From RGUW01 sp049421025 (GTDB taxonomy: Bacteria; Cyanobacteriota; Cyanobacteriia; PCC-6307; Cyanobiaceae): a stretch of DNA of 19,590 bases. Positions 7,483 through 15,434 of this stretch are shown here, piece after piece. Numbering within the stretch: position 1 is the first letter of the stretch; each line of letters starts with the position of its first letter. The stretch spans positions 1 to 19,590 of the forward strand of contig JBMSMG010000028.1 of the NCBI GenBank assembly GCA_049421025.1, read 5' to 3'. The notes below the pieces were generated by a model that worked only from the letters and a program-made list of their open reading frames with translations, did not search any database and was not told the DNA's origin. The position numbers and the translations under genes are program-made.

Positions 7483-8853
7483 TTAGGGCAGCAGCCACTT
7501 CAGCAGCGGCAGCTTGCCGGTGTAGGGCGGGTAGCGCAGTGGGATGTCACCCCAGAAGTGTCGATGCACAACGGTGCGCTGGTGCGAAAAGGTGCGAAAG
7601 CCCGCTTCGCCGTGGTAGGTGCCCATGCCGCTGGCGCCCACGCCGCCAAAGGGCAGGTTGGCATCGCCGGCTTGCACGATCACATCGTTGAAGCTGACCG
7701 TGCCAGAGCTGGTGCTCTGCAGCGTTTGCCGCTGGGCTTGCCGGCTGCCGCTAAACAGATACAGAGCGAGCGGTTTGGGCCGCTGGTTGATGAAGCGCAA
7801 GGCCTCATCCAGTGAGGCTGTGCTCAACAGCGGCAGGATCGGCCCAAATAGCTCCTGTTGCATCAAGGGATCGGCCGGATCCTGCACGTCCACCACGGTG
7901 GGCTCGATGCGCCGACGCGTTGGATCGCTGCGCCCCCCGATGCGGATCTGACCGCGGCTGCGGGCTCCTTGCAGCAGCGCCTCGAGCCGCTCGAACTGGC
8001 TCTGGTTGACGATGCTGCCCAGATCGGGGCTGTGCAGCGGCTCAGGCCCGTAGAGGCGCGTGCATTCGCGGTGCAACGCTTCGAGCAGTGGCGCTTTAGC
8101 GCTGTGCTCGACCAACAGATAGTCGGGCGCCACGCAGGTCTGGCCGGCGTTGAAGCCTTTTCCCCAGATCAGCCGCCGTGCGCTCACGCCCAGCGGTGCA
8201 TCGGCCAGCACAATCGCCGGACTCTTGCCGCCCAGCTCCAGGGTCACCGGGGTGAGGTGCCTGGCGGCGGCCGCCATCACCAGCCGGCCGACCCGCTCGC
8301 CACCGGTAAAGAAGATGTGATCGAAACGCTCCTCGAGCAATGCTGCCGCGGCTGTGCTGTCGCCTTCGACCACCTGCACGCTGCCATCGGGAAAATGCGC
8401 CTTGATCAAATCTGCAATCAGCGCCGAGGTGGCGGGGGTGTGCTCAGAGGGCTTGAGCACCGCGGTGTTGCCAGCAGCCAGGGCGCTGACCAACGGATGC
8501 AGGCACAGCTGAAAGGGGTAATTCCAGGGGCTGATGATCAACACGCAGCCCAACGGCTCACAGACCTGCAGCGCCTGGGCCGGCTGCAGATACAGCGCCA
8601 CCGGGAGGCGGCGCGGGGCCATCCAGCGGCGCAGTTGGCGGCGGCTGAGCTTGAGCTCTTGGCGCACCGCGACCAGCTCCATCGCTGCCTCGAGTGGCGG
8701 TTTGCCCAGGTCCTGGGCCAGGGCGGCGGCCACGGCATCGCCAGAGGCATCGAGCAGGGCTGCGAGCCGCTGCAGTTGGCCGAGCCGCCAGCTGAGCGGT
8801 CGCGTGAGGCCGCGGCTCACTGGCTCTCGCATTGCAGCAATCGAGGGAGCCAT
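7483..8853 (-). CDS. Aldehyde dehydrogenase, ALDH3/fatty aldehyde type
   Basis: This 456-residue NAD(P)-dependent enzyme oxidises aldehydes to acids. Motifs: ISPWNYPF (107-114) with K134 in VLKPSE for the cofactor, FFTGGERVG (181-189), LELGGKSP with general base E206, and GQTCVAPDY with nucleophile C240. The ending NLPFGGVGASGMGTYHG...FSHQR is typical of class 3 enzymes. The open frame begins 48 codons earlier, but that extension overlaps the LysR-like gene and is Ser/Cys-rich; the ATG at 8853 gives the usual class 3 length, and M8 is an alternative. Cyanobacterial members oxidise fatty aldehydes and apocarotenals, so detoxification of lipid or carotenoid breakdown products is likely. It lies 55 bp downstream of the LysR-like gene. 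Confidence 0.92.
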   Translation of the reverse strand: MAPSIAAMREPVSRGLTRPLSWRLGQLQRLAALLDASGDAVAAALAQDLGKPPLEAAMELVAVRQELKLSRRQLRRWMAPRRLPVALYLQPAQALQVCEPLGCVLIISPWNYPFQLCLHPLVSALAAGNTAVLKPSEHTPATSALIADLIKAHFPDGSVQVVEGDSTAAAALLEERFDHIFFTGGERVGRLVMAAAARHLTPVTLELGGKSPAIVLADAPLGVSARRLIWGKGFNAGQTCVAPDYLLVEHSAKAPLLEALHRECTRLYGPEPLHSPDLGSIVNQSQFERLEALLQGARSRGQIRIGGRSDPTRRRIEPTVVDVQDPADPLMQQELFGPILPLLSTASLDEALRFINQRPKPLALYLFSGSRQAQRQTLQSTSSGTVSFNDVIVQAGDANLPFGGVGASGMGTYHGEAGFRTFSHQRTVVHRHFWGDIPLRYPPYTGKLPLLKWLLP

Positions 8854-8908
8854 GGGCTTGGGGCGCGCAACGCCAGGGCCCACCAGGTTGGCAAATCCGT
8901 TGGTTGGT

Positions 8909-9466
8909 TCAGCGCTGGCTGAGCTGCTGTTGCAGGTGCACCAGCAGCGCCTCGACACTGGGGTGGTGGCGCAGTTCGGCAAGCACGAGGGCGGCACTGT
9001 CAGCCTCAGCGGTGAGGCTCACACTGGTGATGCTTTGATCAATGCCCTGCGCCAGGGCGACGGCGGGAACCACCGCCATATCGAGCACCTGGCGCCGCAG
9101 CAGGTCAACACAGCGCGGCCGCGGGCGGGTGCTGCAGCTCAGCGGAGGGCGCAGCGGAGCGCTCAGTGCTGGCAGCTTCAGATCGCGGTGGCACATCCAC
9201 TGCAGATGGCCTGCTCCACCGGCCAGGCGCCGCAGTTGTGAGGCATGCCGCAGGCTGGCCAACACCTGCAGGTTGTTGCTGGCTTGGTAGCTGCCGTCGT
9301 CTTTGTTGAACGCAAGATCGAGCTGCTGGCTCACCCTGCGGTAGGAGCGTGAGATCGAGCTTTGGTCGCAGTTCATCCACAGGGCAGCCGCAGCCGTGCT
9401 GCCACTGACTTCAAGGGCATCCAGGATCGGCAACCCTTCGAGAAAGATGTCGCGCATGGCAGCCAT
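8909..9466 (-). CDS. Short LysR-like transcriptional regulator
   Basis: This 185-residue protein begins with a LysR-type winged helix-turn-helix: FLEGLPILDALEVSGSTAAA then MNCDQSSISRSYRRVSQQL, about residues 8-50. A reduced C-terminal part contains a LysR effector-like piece, VDLLRRQVLDMAVVPAV. Ordinary LysR regulators are about 300 residues, so the co-inducer domain is missing much of its length. No frameshift is obvious: the frame is continuous and the C-terminus (VEALLVHLQQQL) is helical and protein-like. Either this is a naturally short family or an eroded regulator. Start choice between M1 (9466) and M4 (9457) is open; both ATGs lie in a palindrome. It sits between the sensor kinase and aldehyde dehydrogenase genes and may regulate the latter. 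Confidence 0.72.
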   Translation of the reverse strand: MAAMRDIFLEGLPILDALEVSGSTAAAALWMNCDQSSISRSYRRVSQQLDLAFNKDDGSYQASNNLQVLASLRHASQLRRLAGGAGHLQWMCHRDLKLPALSAPLRPPLSCSTRPRPRCVDLLRRQVLDMAVVPAVALAQGIDQSITSVSLTAEADSAALVLAELRHHPSVEALLVHLQQQLSQR

Positions 9467-9494
9467 GCAACTGATGCATGTGCACCGTATGCAT
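9454..9494. promoter_or_regulatory. Palindrome cluster at the LysR-like gene start (candidate operator)
   Basis: A perfect 7-1-7 palindrome, GCATGGC-A-GCCATGC (9454-9468), covers both candidate start codons of the LysR-like gene. Just upstream, on the same side as any leader, lie ATGCAT (9474-9479), GTGCAC (9480-9485) and a second ATGCAT (9489-9494), the two ATGCAT cores being 15 bp apart. LysR regulators commonly bind such dyads near their own genes. Partial coincidence with the coding sequence (MAAM) weakens the case. Confidence 0.35.
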
Positions 9495-9517
9495 GGTTGT
9501 GGCGGCAGATCGCCTCT

Positions 9518-11545
9518 CTACCCGCTAGTGGGTAGACGCAGGACGATTGAGGCGCCCCCGAGCGCGGCTGAGTGCCCCAGCTCGATGCTGCCTCGATGGT
9601 TCGCAAGCGTGGTTTGCACCACAAACAAGCCCAGGCCGCTGCCTTCGTCTCGGCCGCTCTCGAGCGGCTCGAGCAGGTTGAGGCCACTGGGCAGCCCGGG
9701 GCCGTTGTCGTCGATGCGGAGCTCCACGGCGTTTGGCTCTGCGCTCAGGGCGATGGAGATCCGGCGCGGCTGCCCTTGCAGCAGCAGGGCTTCGATGCTG
9801 TTGCGCAAGACGTTGACGATGGCGATCTGAAGCTGGGCCGCATCGCCTTTGATCGGCACATCGACATCAAGCCCTTCGCTCGCGATGTCGATGTCTGCCG
9901 CGCTCAGGGCTGGTTTGAGATACAGCAGAGCACTGCGGCACAGTTGGGCCAGATTGAGGCGTTGATGGCTGGTCTGCACGTTGCGCAGCAGGGTGCGCAT
10001 TTGTTCGATGGTGAGCACCATCTGATCAGCGGCTGAGCTGATCGCCTCAAGCTGCTGCCTGAGCGCTGGGCTCAGCGTTGCCTCGTTGCCCCTGGCATTG
10101 AGCAGCAACTGGCTGTTCAAGAGGATCTGGCTCAACGGCAGCTTGATTTCGTGGGCCACAGCTGAGGCCTCTAGGCTGCTGCGCAGCTTGCTTTTGAGCA
10201 GCTCAAGGGCCTGGGCATCTTTGCGCTGCTCACGCACGGCCGCGGCGGCCAGCGCCAGCTGCGAGCGCTCAAGCTGGGTGACCAGCTCGCCGATTGCAGC
10301 AGCCATGCAGCGCACCTCAACAGCGGCTTCGGCCGGCAACGAGGCATCAAAAATTGTGCGCTGTTGCTTGGAGGCAGCGTATGCGCGCTGTTGCAGCAGC
10401 TCCAGCGGGGCGAGCAGCCAGCTGATCAGTTGGCGGTTGAGCAGCAGCACACCACCAAGGGCCAGCACACCGAGGGCTAGGGCGATCGCGCTCTGCTGGC
10501 GGCTTTGCAGCAAAGCCTGGTCTTCGCTGAGCGCGGTGATCAAGATCCAGTTGAGGCCCTGGGCCCTGCCCCAAGGCACGGCCTCGATGGTGTATGCGGT
10601 GCCATCAACCTCAAGCGCAAACCAAGGCTTGTTGCGTTGCGGTGCGATCACGGCTTGGTGCGGCCGCAGCTGCTGGCCCTGCGGCACAAACAGCTGGCGT
10701 GACACCGCCTTGGCCAGTGGATCGGCGAGCTGGTCGATCCGCGCTCGCGCGGGCCGCTCGGCAGCTGTGGTGAGTTTGAGTTCGGCTTTTGAGCTGGCCA
10801 CTATCAGGCCGCTGGGCTCGACCACCAGGGCCAGGCCAGGCTGCGTTTGCCACAGCTCAGCTAGCCAGGTGCTCAGCTGGCTGAGCACAAAGTCGACACC
10901 GATCACCCCCAGCAACCTGCCGGCCCGATCACGCACCGGTTCGTTGTAGGAGATGGCAAAGACATGGGGCTTGTCTTCCCACTGGTAGATCGAACTCCAG
11001 GTGGCTCGGTTGGCCTTGATCGTGTCCGCGTACCAGGCTTCCTTGTGGAAGGTGTCCATGCCAGGAACCACCTCGAGCAGCCGGCCGCGCGCACCGTTGG
11101 CTCCCAGGGCATAGACGCCGAGCTTGCCGCGGCCTAAGGGGCGCTCGCTGTCTTCATTGAGCACCAGCTGGCCGGACTCCAGCCGTTCGACTCCCAGAAA
11201 GCTGCCTTGCGCGCTGCCCCAGTTGATGTAGCCCACCGGATAGAGCTGCATCTGGCGCCAGAAGCGCTGGCCCAGCTGGTCAAAGTTGCCGAGCTGCAGG
11301 CTGCCCTGACGGATGGCCAGCATGTTGTCGCGGTTGATCGTCAGCGGCGCCTGCAGCCTCGCCGCCAGGGCTTCTGATAGCTCGGTGAGCTTGTGTTGCT
11401 GGCGCTCGAAGCTCAAGCGCTGCAGGCCTTCGCGCCGGCCGTTGGCATAACCAAAAAGGCCGGTGGCGATGCCGACCAACAGCAGCTGAACGGCGCTAAA
11501 CAGCACCAGCCTGGCCGCAAGACGTTCTGGCAGCAGGCGCTTCAT
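9518..11545 (-). CDS. Membrane sensor histidine kinase with dCache-like periplasmic domain
   Basis: This 675-residue inner-membrane sensor has a first TM at about 11-33 and a long periplasmic region (about 35-345) of dCache/PDC type, with paired segments such as WYADTIKANRATWSSIY and LLGVIGVDFVLSQLSTW. The second TM is about 351-370, followed by a HAMP-like linker and coiled coil. The HisKA H-box has H465 (AVAHEIKLPLSQ). The ATPase domain has N-box N582 (LRNSIEALL), G1 IDDNGPGLP (611-619) and G2 GSGLGL (635-640). Such periplasmic domains bind small ligands (amino acids, organic acids, amines); the ligand here is unknown. The ATG overlaps the response-regulator stop by 4 bp, so that regulator is very likely its partner. 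Confidence 0.92.
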   Translation of the reverse strand: MKRLLPERLAARLVLFSAVQLLLVGIATGLFGYANGRREGLQRLSFERQQHKLTELSEALAARLQAPLTINRDNMLAIRQGSLQLGNFDQLGQRFWRQMQLYPVGYINWGSAQGSFLGVERLESGQLVLNEDSERPLGRGKLGVYALGANGARGRLLEVVPGMDTFHKEAWYADTIKANRATWSSIYQWEDKPHVFAISYNEPVRDRAGRLLGVIGVDFVLSQLSTWLAELWQTQPGLALVVEPSGLIVASSKAELKLTTAAERPARARIDQLADPLAKAVSRQLFVPQGQQLRPHQAVIAPQRNKPWFALEVDGTAYTIEAVPWGRAQGLNWILITALSEDQALLQSRQQSAIALALGVLALGGVLLLNRQLISWLLAPLELLQQRAYAASKQQRTIFDASLPAEAAVEVRCMAAAIGELVTQLERSQLALAAAAVREQRKDAQALELLKSKLRSSLEASAVAHEIKLPLSQILLNSQLLLNARGNEATLSPALRQQLEAISSAADQMVLTIEQMRTLLRNVQTSHQRLNLAQLCRSALLYLKPALSAADIDIASEGLDVDVPIKGDAAQLQIAIVNVLRNSIEALLLQGQPRRISIALSAEPNAVELRIDDNGPGLPSGLNLLEPLESGRDEGSGLGLFVVQTTLANHRGSIELGHSAALGGASIVLRLPTSG

Positions 11546-12132
11546 GCCCCTGTCTGCAGCGCTGCACTGCGCACCAGTTCAGCTCCGCTGCGGCCGAGCC
11601 GGCGGGCAATCGCCTTGCGATGGGTTTCCACGGTGGCCACGGACAGCTCAAGCTTGTTGGCGATCTGTTTGTTACTGAGCCCCAGGCCAATCAGCGCATA
11701 GACGCGCTGTTGAGCGGGCGTCAGCGACTCCGCGGCGCGGCCCAGATCAGCTGTTGGCAGAAGCTCTTGAATCACCCGCAGCAGGGTGTCAAAGGTGGCT
11801 GTCTTGTCGACCACGCCCAGCAGCAGCGGCTCGAGCGCTTCAGGGCAGATGAACCCTGCTGCCTGGGCCGAGAGCACCACCGCCTTGGCGTGGGGACACC
11901 ATTGGGCCATTTCCTCGAGCACCGGCAGCCCGTCGCCATCGGCCAGGCTCAGATCAAGAATCACAAGGTCGGGCCTGTGCAGGCGGCAGGCGGCGATGCC
12001 CGCCCTGGCGCTGGCGGCGGTGGCCACCACCTCGAGCTCCGGCTGAGCCTCGAGCAGCCGCTGCAGCAGCTCGAGAAACATGACCTGGTCTTCGACGATC
12101 AGGCAACGCAGCTGGGCGGCCGGCTGGTTCAT
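11542..12132 (-). CDS. NarL/FixJ-type response regulator
   Basis: This 196-residue two-component regulator has a receiver domain (about 8-122) with acidic pair E14 and D15, phosphoacceptor D60 (VILDLSLADGDG), S88 and K110. The LuxR-type helix-turn-helix follows at about 136-190 (SLTPAQQRVYALIGLGLSNK, VATVETHRKAIARRLG). Its start codon shares a base with the transporter stop (TGATG) and its stop overlaps the kinase start (ATGA), a strong sign of translational coupling on both sides. It probably controls its own cluster, including the transporter, but targets are inferred only. Confidence 0.94.
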   Translation of the reverse strand: MNQPAAQLRCLIVEDQVMFLELLQRLLEAQPELEVVATAASARAGIAACRLHRPDLVILDLSLADGDGLPVLEEMAQWCPHAKAVVLSAQAAGFICPEALEPLLLGVVDKTATFDTLLRVIQELLPTADLGRAAESLTPAQQRVYALIGLGLSNKQIANKLELSVATVETHRKAIARRLGRSGAELVRSAALQTGA

Positions 12133-13985
12133 CAGGCGGGGAGGTAGTAGCGCACCAGGGTGAACACCCGGCTGTGGCGCTGATCGAGGGCTTGGCGCAT
12201 GTTGATGCCGCGCTGGTTGAGCAGCAAGCTGTCAAAGCGGTAGCGCGGAATCGCCATCGGCATCACGATCGTGAGGCTGCGATCGGGCGAGTCCTGCTCC
12301 AAGGTTTCAACGAAATCGACAAACGGGGTTACCAGCGAGGCAAAGGGGCTCTCGAGGATGCGCAGTTCAAGATTGGGGTCGTCCCCGGCAACCTGCTCCC
12401 AGCGCTGCCGGATCAGGTCCAGGTCGTCTTCTTCGGCGCGGACCCAGGCACCGACCACCCGATCGGAGACCGTGGCCGCATAGCGCAGCGCATTGAGCGT
12501 GGGCCGGCTGAACGAGGGAATCCAGACGACGCTGGTGTTGCCGATCGGAGGACTGTGGATGGGCACTGCGATCGGGGCCATGGTGTTTGGTTCCAGGGCG
12601 ATCGCCTGGTAGACGCGGCGGTAGCGGCCGCGAATGCGGGCCAGCAGCACCACCAGCGCTGGAATCGCGATCACCACGGTCCAGGCGCCCTCGTCAAATT
12701 TGCTGATTACGATCACCACCAGCACCACGGCGGTGCTGGCGGCCCCCAGGGCGTTCATGGCTAGCCGCCCCTGCCAGCCCTGGCTGCGCAAGCGCCACCA
12801 GCGCACCACCATGCCCGCCTGCGAGAGGGTGAAGGCCATGAACACGCCCAGGGCGTAGAGGTTCACCGCCACCGTGGTGTCGCCGCGGCAGACCAGCACG
12901 ATCAAGGCGGTGGCGATCACCAGCACGGCAATGCCGTTTTGAAACACCAGCCGGTCGCCGATCCAGCCCATCTGCCGCGGCAGAAACTGGTCTTTGGCCA
13001 GCATGGCCGCCAGCCGCGGGAAGCCGGCAAAGGCTGTGTTGGCGGCCAGGGTCAGGATCAGCAGCGTGGTGATCTGCAGCGCCCAGAACAGGGGGCTGCC
13101 GGCGCCGAACACGCGCATGCCGATCTGGGCCAACACGGTGCGATCGGGGTTGGGTGCAATGCCGTACAGCCAGGCCAGGGTGCTGACGGCCAGAAACAGG
13201 CCGGCCAGCAGCAGACCCATCACCAACATCGTGGCGCGGGCGCGCTGGGCTGCCGGTTCGCGGAACACCTTGACCCCATTGGCGATCGCCTCGATGCCGG
13301 TCATCGCCGAGCAGCCCGAGCTGAAGGCCCGCAAAATCAGAAACAGCCCCAGCGGTTCAGCGGCGCGGGTGAGCGGCGGTGCATCGGGGCTGAAGCCATG
13401 CACAAACGCCAGGTTCTGCAGGCCAAACAGGGCCAGCAGTACCACCATCACCACAAAGGCATAGGTCGGCAGGGCAAAGGCCCGGCCTGCTTCTTTGGTG
13501 CCGCGCAGATTGGCCCAACCCACCAGCAACAGCAGTAGCAGGCTCAGCGGCACTTCGTAGGGCAGCAGAGCCGGCAGCAGTGATGAGAGTGCCTGGGTGC
13601 CGGCCATCAGGCTGACCGCGGCGGTCAGGGTGTAGTCGACCAGCAACGAAGCCGCAGCCACCAGCGACGCCAGGGTGCCGAGGTTCTCGCGGGCCACCAC
13701 ATAGGAGCCTCCGCCTTCGGGGTAGGCCTCGATCGTCTGGCGGTACGAGAGCACCACGACCGCGATCAACGCGATGATGGCCCCAGTGATCGGCAGCGAC
13801 AGGCCCAGGGCGCCGCTGCCCGCCAAAATCAACACCCCCAGGGCAGCCTCGGTGGCATAGGCCACCGACGAGAGCGCGTCCGACGAGAGGATCGGCAACG
13901 CCTCAAAGCTGGGCAGCTTTTCGCCCTCGGCCTGTGTGCGCGGCAGCGGTTTGCCAAACAGCCGCTGGATCAGGGCAACAGTCAA
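12132..13985 (-). CDS. KimA-like potassium/cation transporter (APC/KUP superfamily)
   Basis: This 617-residue membrane protein has about 12 transmembrane helices and a C-terminal cytoplasmic domain from about 460. The N-terminal part aligns from memory with Bacillus KimA (YdaO) at the same residue numbers: FGKPLP..., ILSSDALSSVAYATE with D36 and Y43 (implicated in proton coupling and K+ binding in KimA), SYRQTIEAYPEGGGSYVV, and FSSGCSAMTGIEAI. That spacing supports the TTG start at 13985; no ATG or GTG fits. KimA is a K+/H+ symporter controlled by c-di-AMP; the substrate here could instead be another cation or an amino acid, as many relatives are annotated amino acid permeases. The C-terminal part resembles a universal-stress-like regulatory domain. 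It leads the transporter-regulator-kinase cluster. Confidence 0.85.
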   Translation of the reverse strand: MTVALIQRLFGKPLPRTQAEGEKLPSFEALPILSSDALSSVAYATEAALGVLILAGSGALGLSLPITGAIIALIAVVVLSYRQTIEAYPEGGGSYVVARENLGTLASLVAAASLLVDYTLTAAVSLMAGTQALSSLLPALLPYEVPLSLLLLLLVGWANLRGTKEAGRAFALPTYAFVVMVVLLALFGLQNLAFVHGFSPDAPPLTRAAEPLGLFLILRAFSSGCSAMTGIEAIANGVKVFREPAAQRARATMLVMGLLLAGLFLAVSTLAWLYGIAPNPDRTVLAQIGMRVFGAGSPLFWALQITTLLILTLAANTAFAGFPRLAAMLAKDQFLPRQMGWIGDRLVFQNGIAVLVIATALIVLVCRGDTTVAVNLYALGVFMAFTLSQAGMVVRWWRLRSQGWQGRLAMNALGAASTAVVLVVIVISKFDEGAWTVVIAIPALVVLLARIRGRYRRVYQAIALEPNTMAPIAVPIHSPPIGNTSVVWIPSFSRPTLNALRYAATVSDRVVGAWVRAEEDDLDLIRQRWEQVAGDDPNLELRILESPFASLVTPFVDFVETLEQDSPDRSLTIVMPMAIPRYRFDSLLLNQRGINMRQALDQRHSRVFTLVRYYLPA

Positions 13986-14082
13986 GTCACGGACGCTGGT
14001 CTGCCCACAGAATGCACACGTCGTGCTGCAGCTGTCAGCTCCTCGTCCAGCTGCCGGGGTGTTGGCGTGGCGCTTGTCAAAA

Positions 14083-14154
<72 letters not shown>

Positions 14155-14164
14155 ATGTGGAAGG

Positions 14165-14246
14165 TGGGCCGGGCTGGATTTGAACCAGCGTAGGCAGAGC
14201 CAGCGGATTTACAGTCCGCCCCCATTAACCACTCGGGCACCGACCC
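14165..14246 (-). tRNA. tRNA-Tyr (GTA)
   Basis: Eighty-two nucleotides with acceptor GGGTCGG pairing CCGGCCC (one G-T pair), anticodon arm GCGGA-CTGTAAA-TCCGC, a long variable arm as in class II tRNAs, and a T arm with GGTTCAAATCC. The anticodon GTA reads tyrosine codons. A36, A37 and A38 make it a candidate for the ms2i6A/ms2io6A37 modification that MiaE, encoded 0.5 kb away, completes. CCA is not fully encoded. Confidence 0.96.
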
Positions 14247-14349
14247 GAACCACACCGCAAGAACTTACCAGTCGGTGTGCCCCCTGGCGGGCCTTCTTAC
14301 GATCGTGCTCAGACCTGCTGCGACCTGGGCCCAGCTGGACCCATTCACG

Positions 14350-14790
14350 ATGCGAATCCTGCTGCTCAACGGGCCCAACCTCAACCTGCTGGGTAGCCGT
14401 GAGCCCGGCCTCTACGGCGCCCAGACCCTGGCGGCCATTGAAGAGAGCCTGCAGCAGCAGGCCGCAGGCCTGGGGGTTGCGCTTGAGACCTTTCAAAGCA
14501 ACCACGAAGGCGCTCTGGTGGAGCGAATCCATCAGGCCGCCGGCCAGATCGACGGCATCTTGATCAACGCCGGTGCGCTCACCCACACCTCGATCGCCCT
14601 GCGCGATGCCCTGCTCGGTGTGGCGATCCCCTTTGTGGAGTTGCACCTGAGCAATGTGCACGCGCGGGAACCATTCCGCGCGCACTCCTATTTGGCCGAC
14701 AAGGCAGTCGGGGTGATCAGCGGTTTTGGCCCCAGCAGCTACCGGCTTGCGCTTGAGGGGCTGGTGGAGCGCCTGAGGCAAGCGGCATGA
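14350..14790 (+). CDS. aroQ: 3-Dehydroquinate dehydratase, type II
   Basis: This 146-residue cytoplasmic shikimate-pathway enzyme converts 3-dehydroquinate to 3-dehydroshikimate. The start MRILLLNGPNLNLLGSREPG is typical; Y22 is the catalytic tyrosine on the mobile loop with R17, INAGALTHTS supplies N73 and H79, and ELHLSNVHARE supplies H99. Length matches the dodecameric type II family. The frame is open 25 codons upstream, but that region overlaps the divergent tRNA promoter and is not family-like, so the ATG at 14350 is chosen. Its TGA overlaps the miaE ATG by 4 bp. Confidence 0.97.
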   Translation: MRILLLNGPNLNLLGSREPGLYGAQTLAAIEESLQQQAAGLGVALETFQSNHEGALVERIHQAAGQIDGILINAGALTHTSIALRDALLGVAIPFVELHLSNVHAREPFRAHSYLADKAVGVISGFGPSSYRLALEGLVERLRQAA

Positions 14791-15431
14791 CGCCCACACA
14801 GGCTTTGGCTCCAACGCCGGTGGCCAGGGTCAAGTGGCTGGCGGCGCCCACCAGCTCAAGCTGGCTGGAGGCCGCCAATGCCCGCCCTGACCTGCTGTTG
14901 ATGGACCATGCCCACTGCGAGCGCAAGGCCGCCGGGGTGGCCTTGCAGCTCATGTTTCGCTACCCGGCCGAGCCTGGCCTGGGCGAAGCGCTCAGCCCCC
15001 TGGCCCGCGAGGAGCTCGAGCACTTTGAGCTGGTGCTGCAGCTCTTGCAGCGCCGGGGCCTGGCGCTGCGGCCGCTGCCAGCGCCTGCCTACGGCGCCCG
15101 GCTCAGCAAGGCCGTGCGGCGCGACGAGCCCCAGCGCATGCTCGACAGCTTTCTGGTGGCGGGTCTGATCGAGGCCCGCAGCCACGAGCGCATGGCGCTT
15201 TTGGCTGCCGGCGCCTCAGACCCTGAGCTGCGGCAGCTGTACAGCGAGCTGCTGGCCAGTGAGGCCAGGCACTTCGGCCTCTACTGGGTCCTTGCAGAAG
15301 AGCGCTTTGGCCGTGAGGTCACGGCAATTCGCCTGCAGGAGCTGGCCTCTGTTGAGCTGGATGCTCTCACTGGCGAGCTCAAGTGCCCCGATGAACTGCG
15401 CATGCACGCCGCCGGTGTTGCGCTGCCCTGA
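14787..15431 (+). CDS. miaE: tRNA-(ms2i6A37) hydroxylase MiaE
   Basis: This 214-residue ferritin-like non-haem diiron monooxygenase hydroxylates the isopentenyl group of ms2i6A at tRNA position 37. The diiron ligands are visible: E45 (DHAHCERKAAG), E76 and H79 (REELEHF), E129 (LIEARSHE) and E159 and H162 (SEARHF). The ATG overlaps the aroQ stop (ATGA), so translation is probably coupled. Oxygen-dependent hydroxylation suits an oxygenic phototroph. It converges with mtnD with only 3 bp between stops. Confidence 0.95.
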   Translation: MTPTQALAPTPVARVKWLAAPTSSSWLEAANARPDLLLMDHAHCERKAAGVALQLMFRYPAEPGLGEALSPLAREELEHFELVLQLLQRRGLALRPLPAPAYGARLSKAVRRDEPQRMLDSFLVAGLIEARSHERMALLAAGASDPELRQLYSELLASEARHFGLYWVLAEERFGREVTAIRLQELASVELDALTGELKCPDELRMHAAGVALP

Positions 15432-15434
15432 GCC

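Noticed and set aside
8854..8997. 48-codon N-terminal extension of the aldehyde dehydrogenase
   Set aside because: It overlaps the LysR-like gene and lacks ALDH similarity; starting at 8853 gives the normal class 3 length.
12939..13538. 199-codon plus-strand frame rich in His/Gln
   Set aside because: Antisense of the KimA-like transporter's transmembrane region; no family features.
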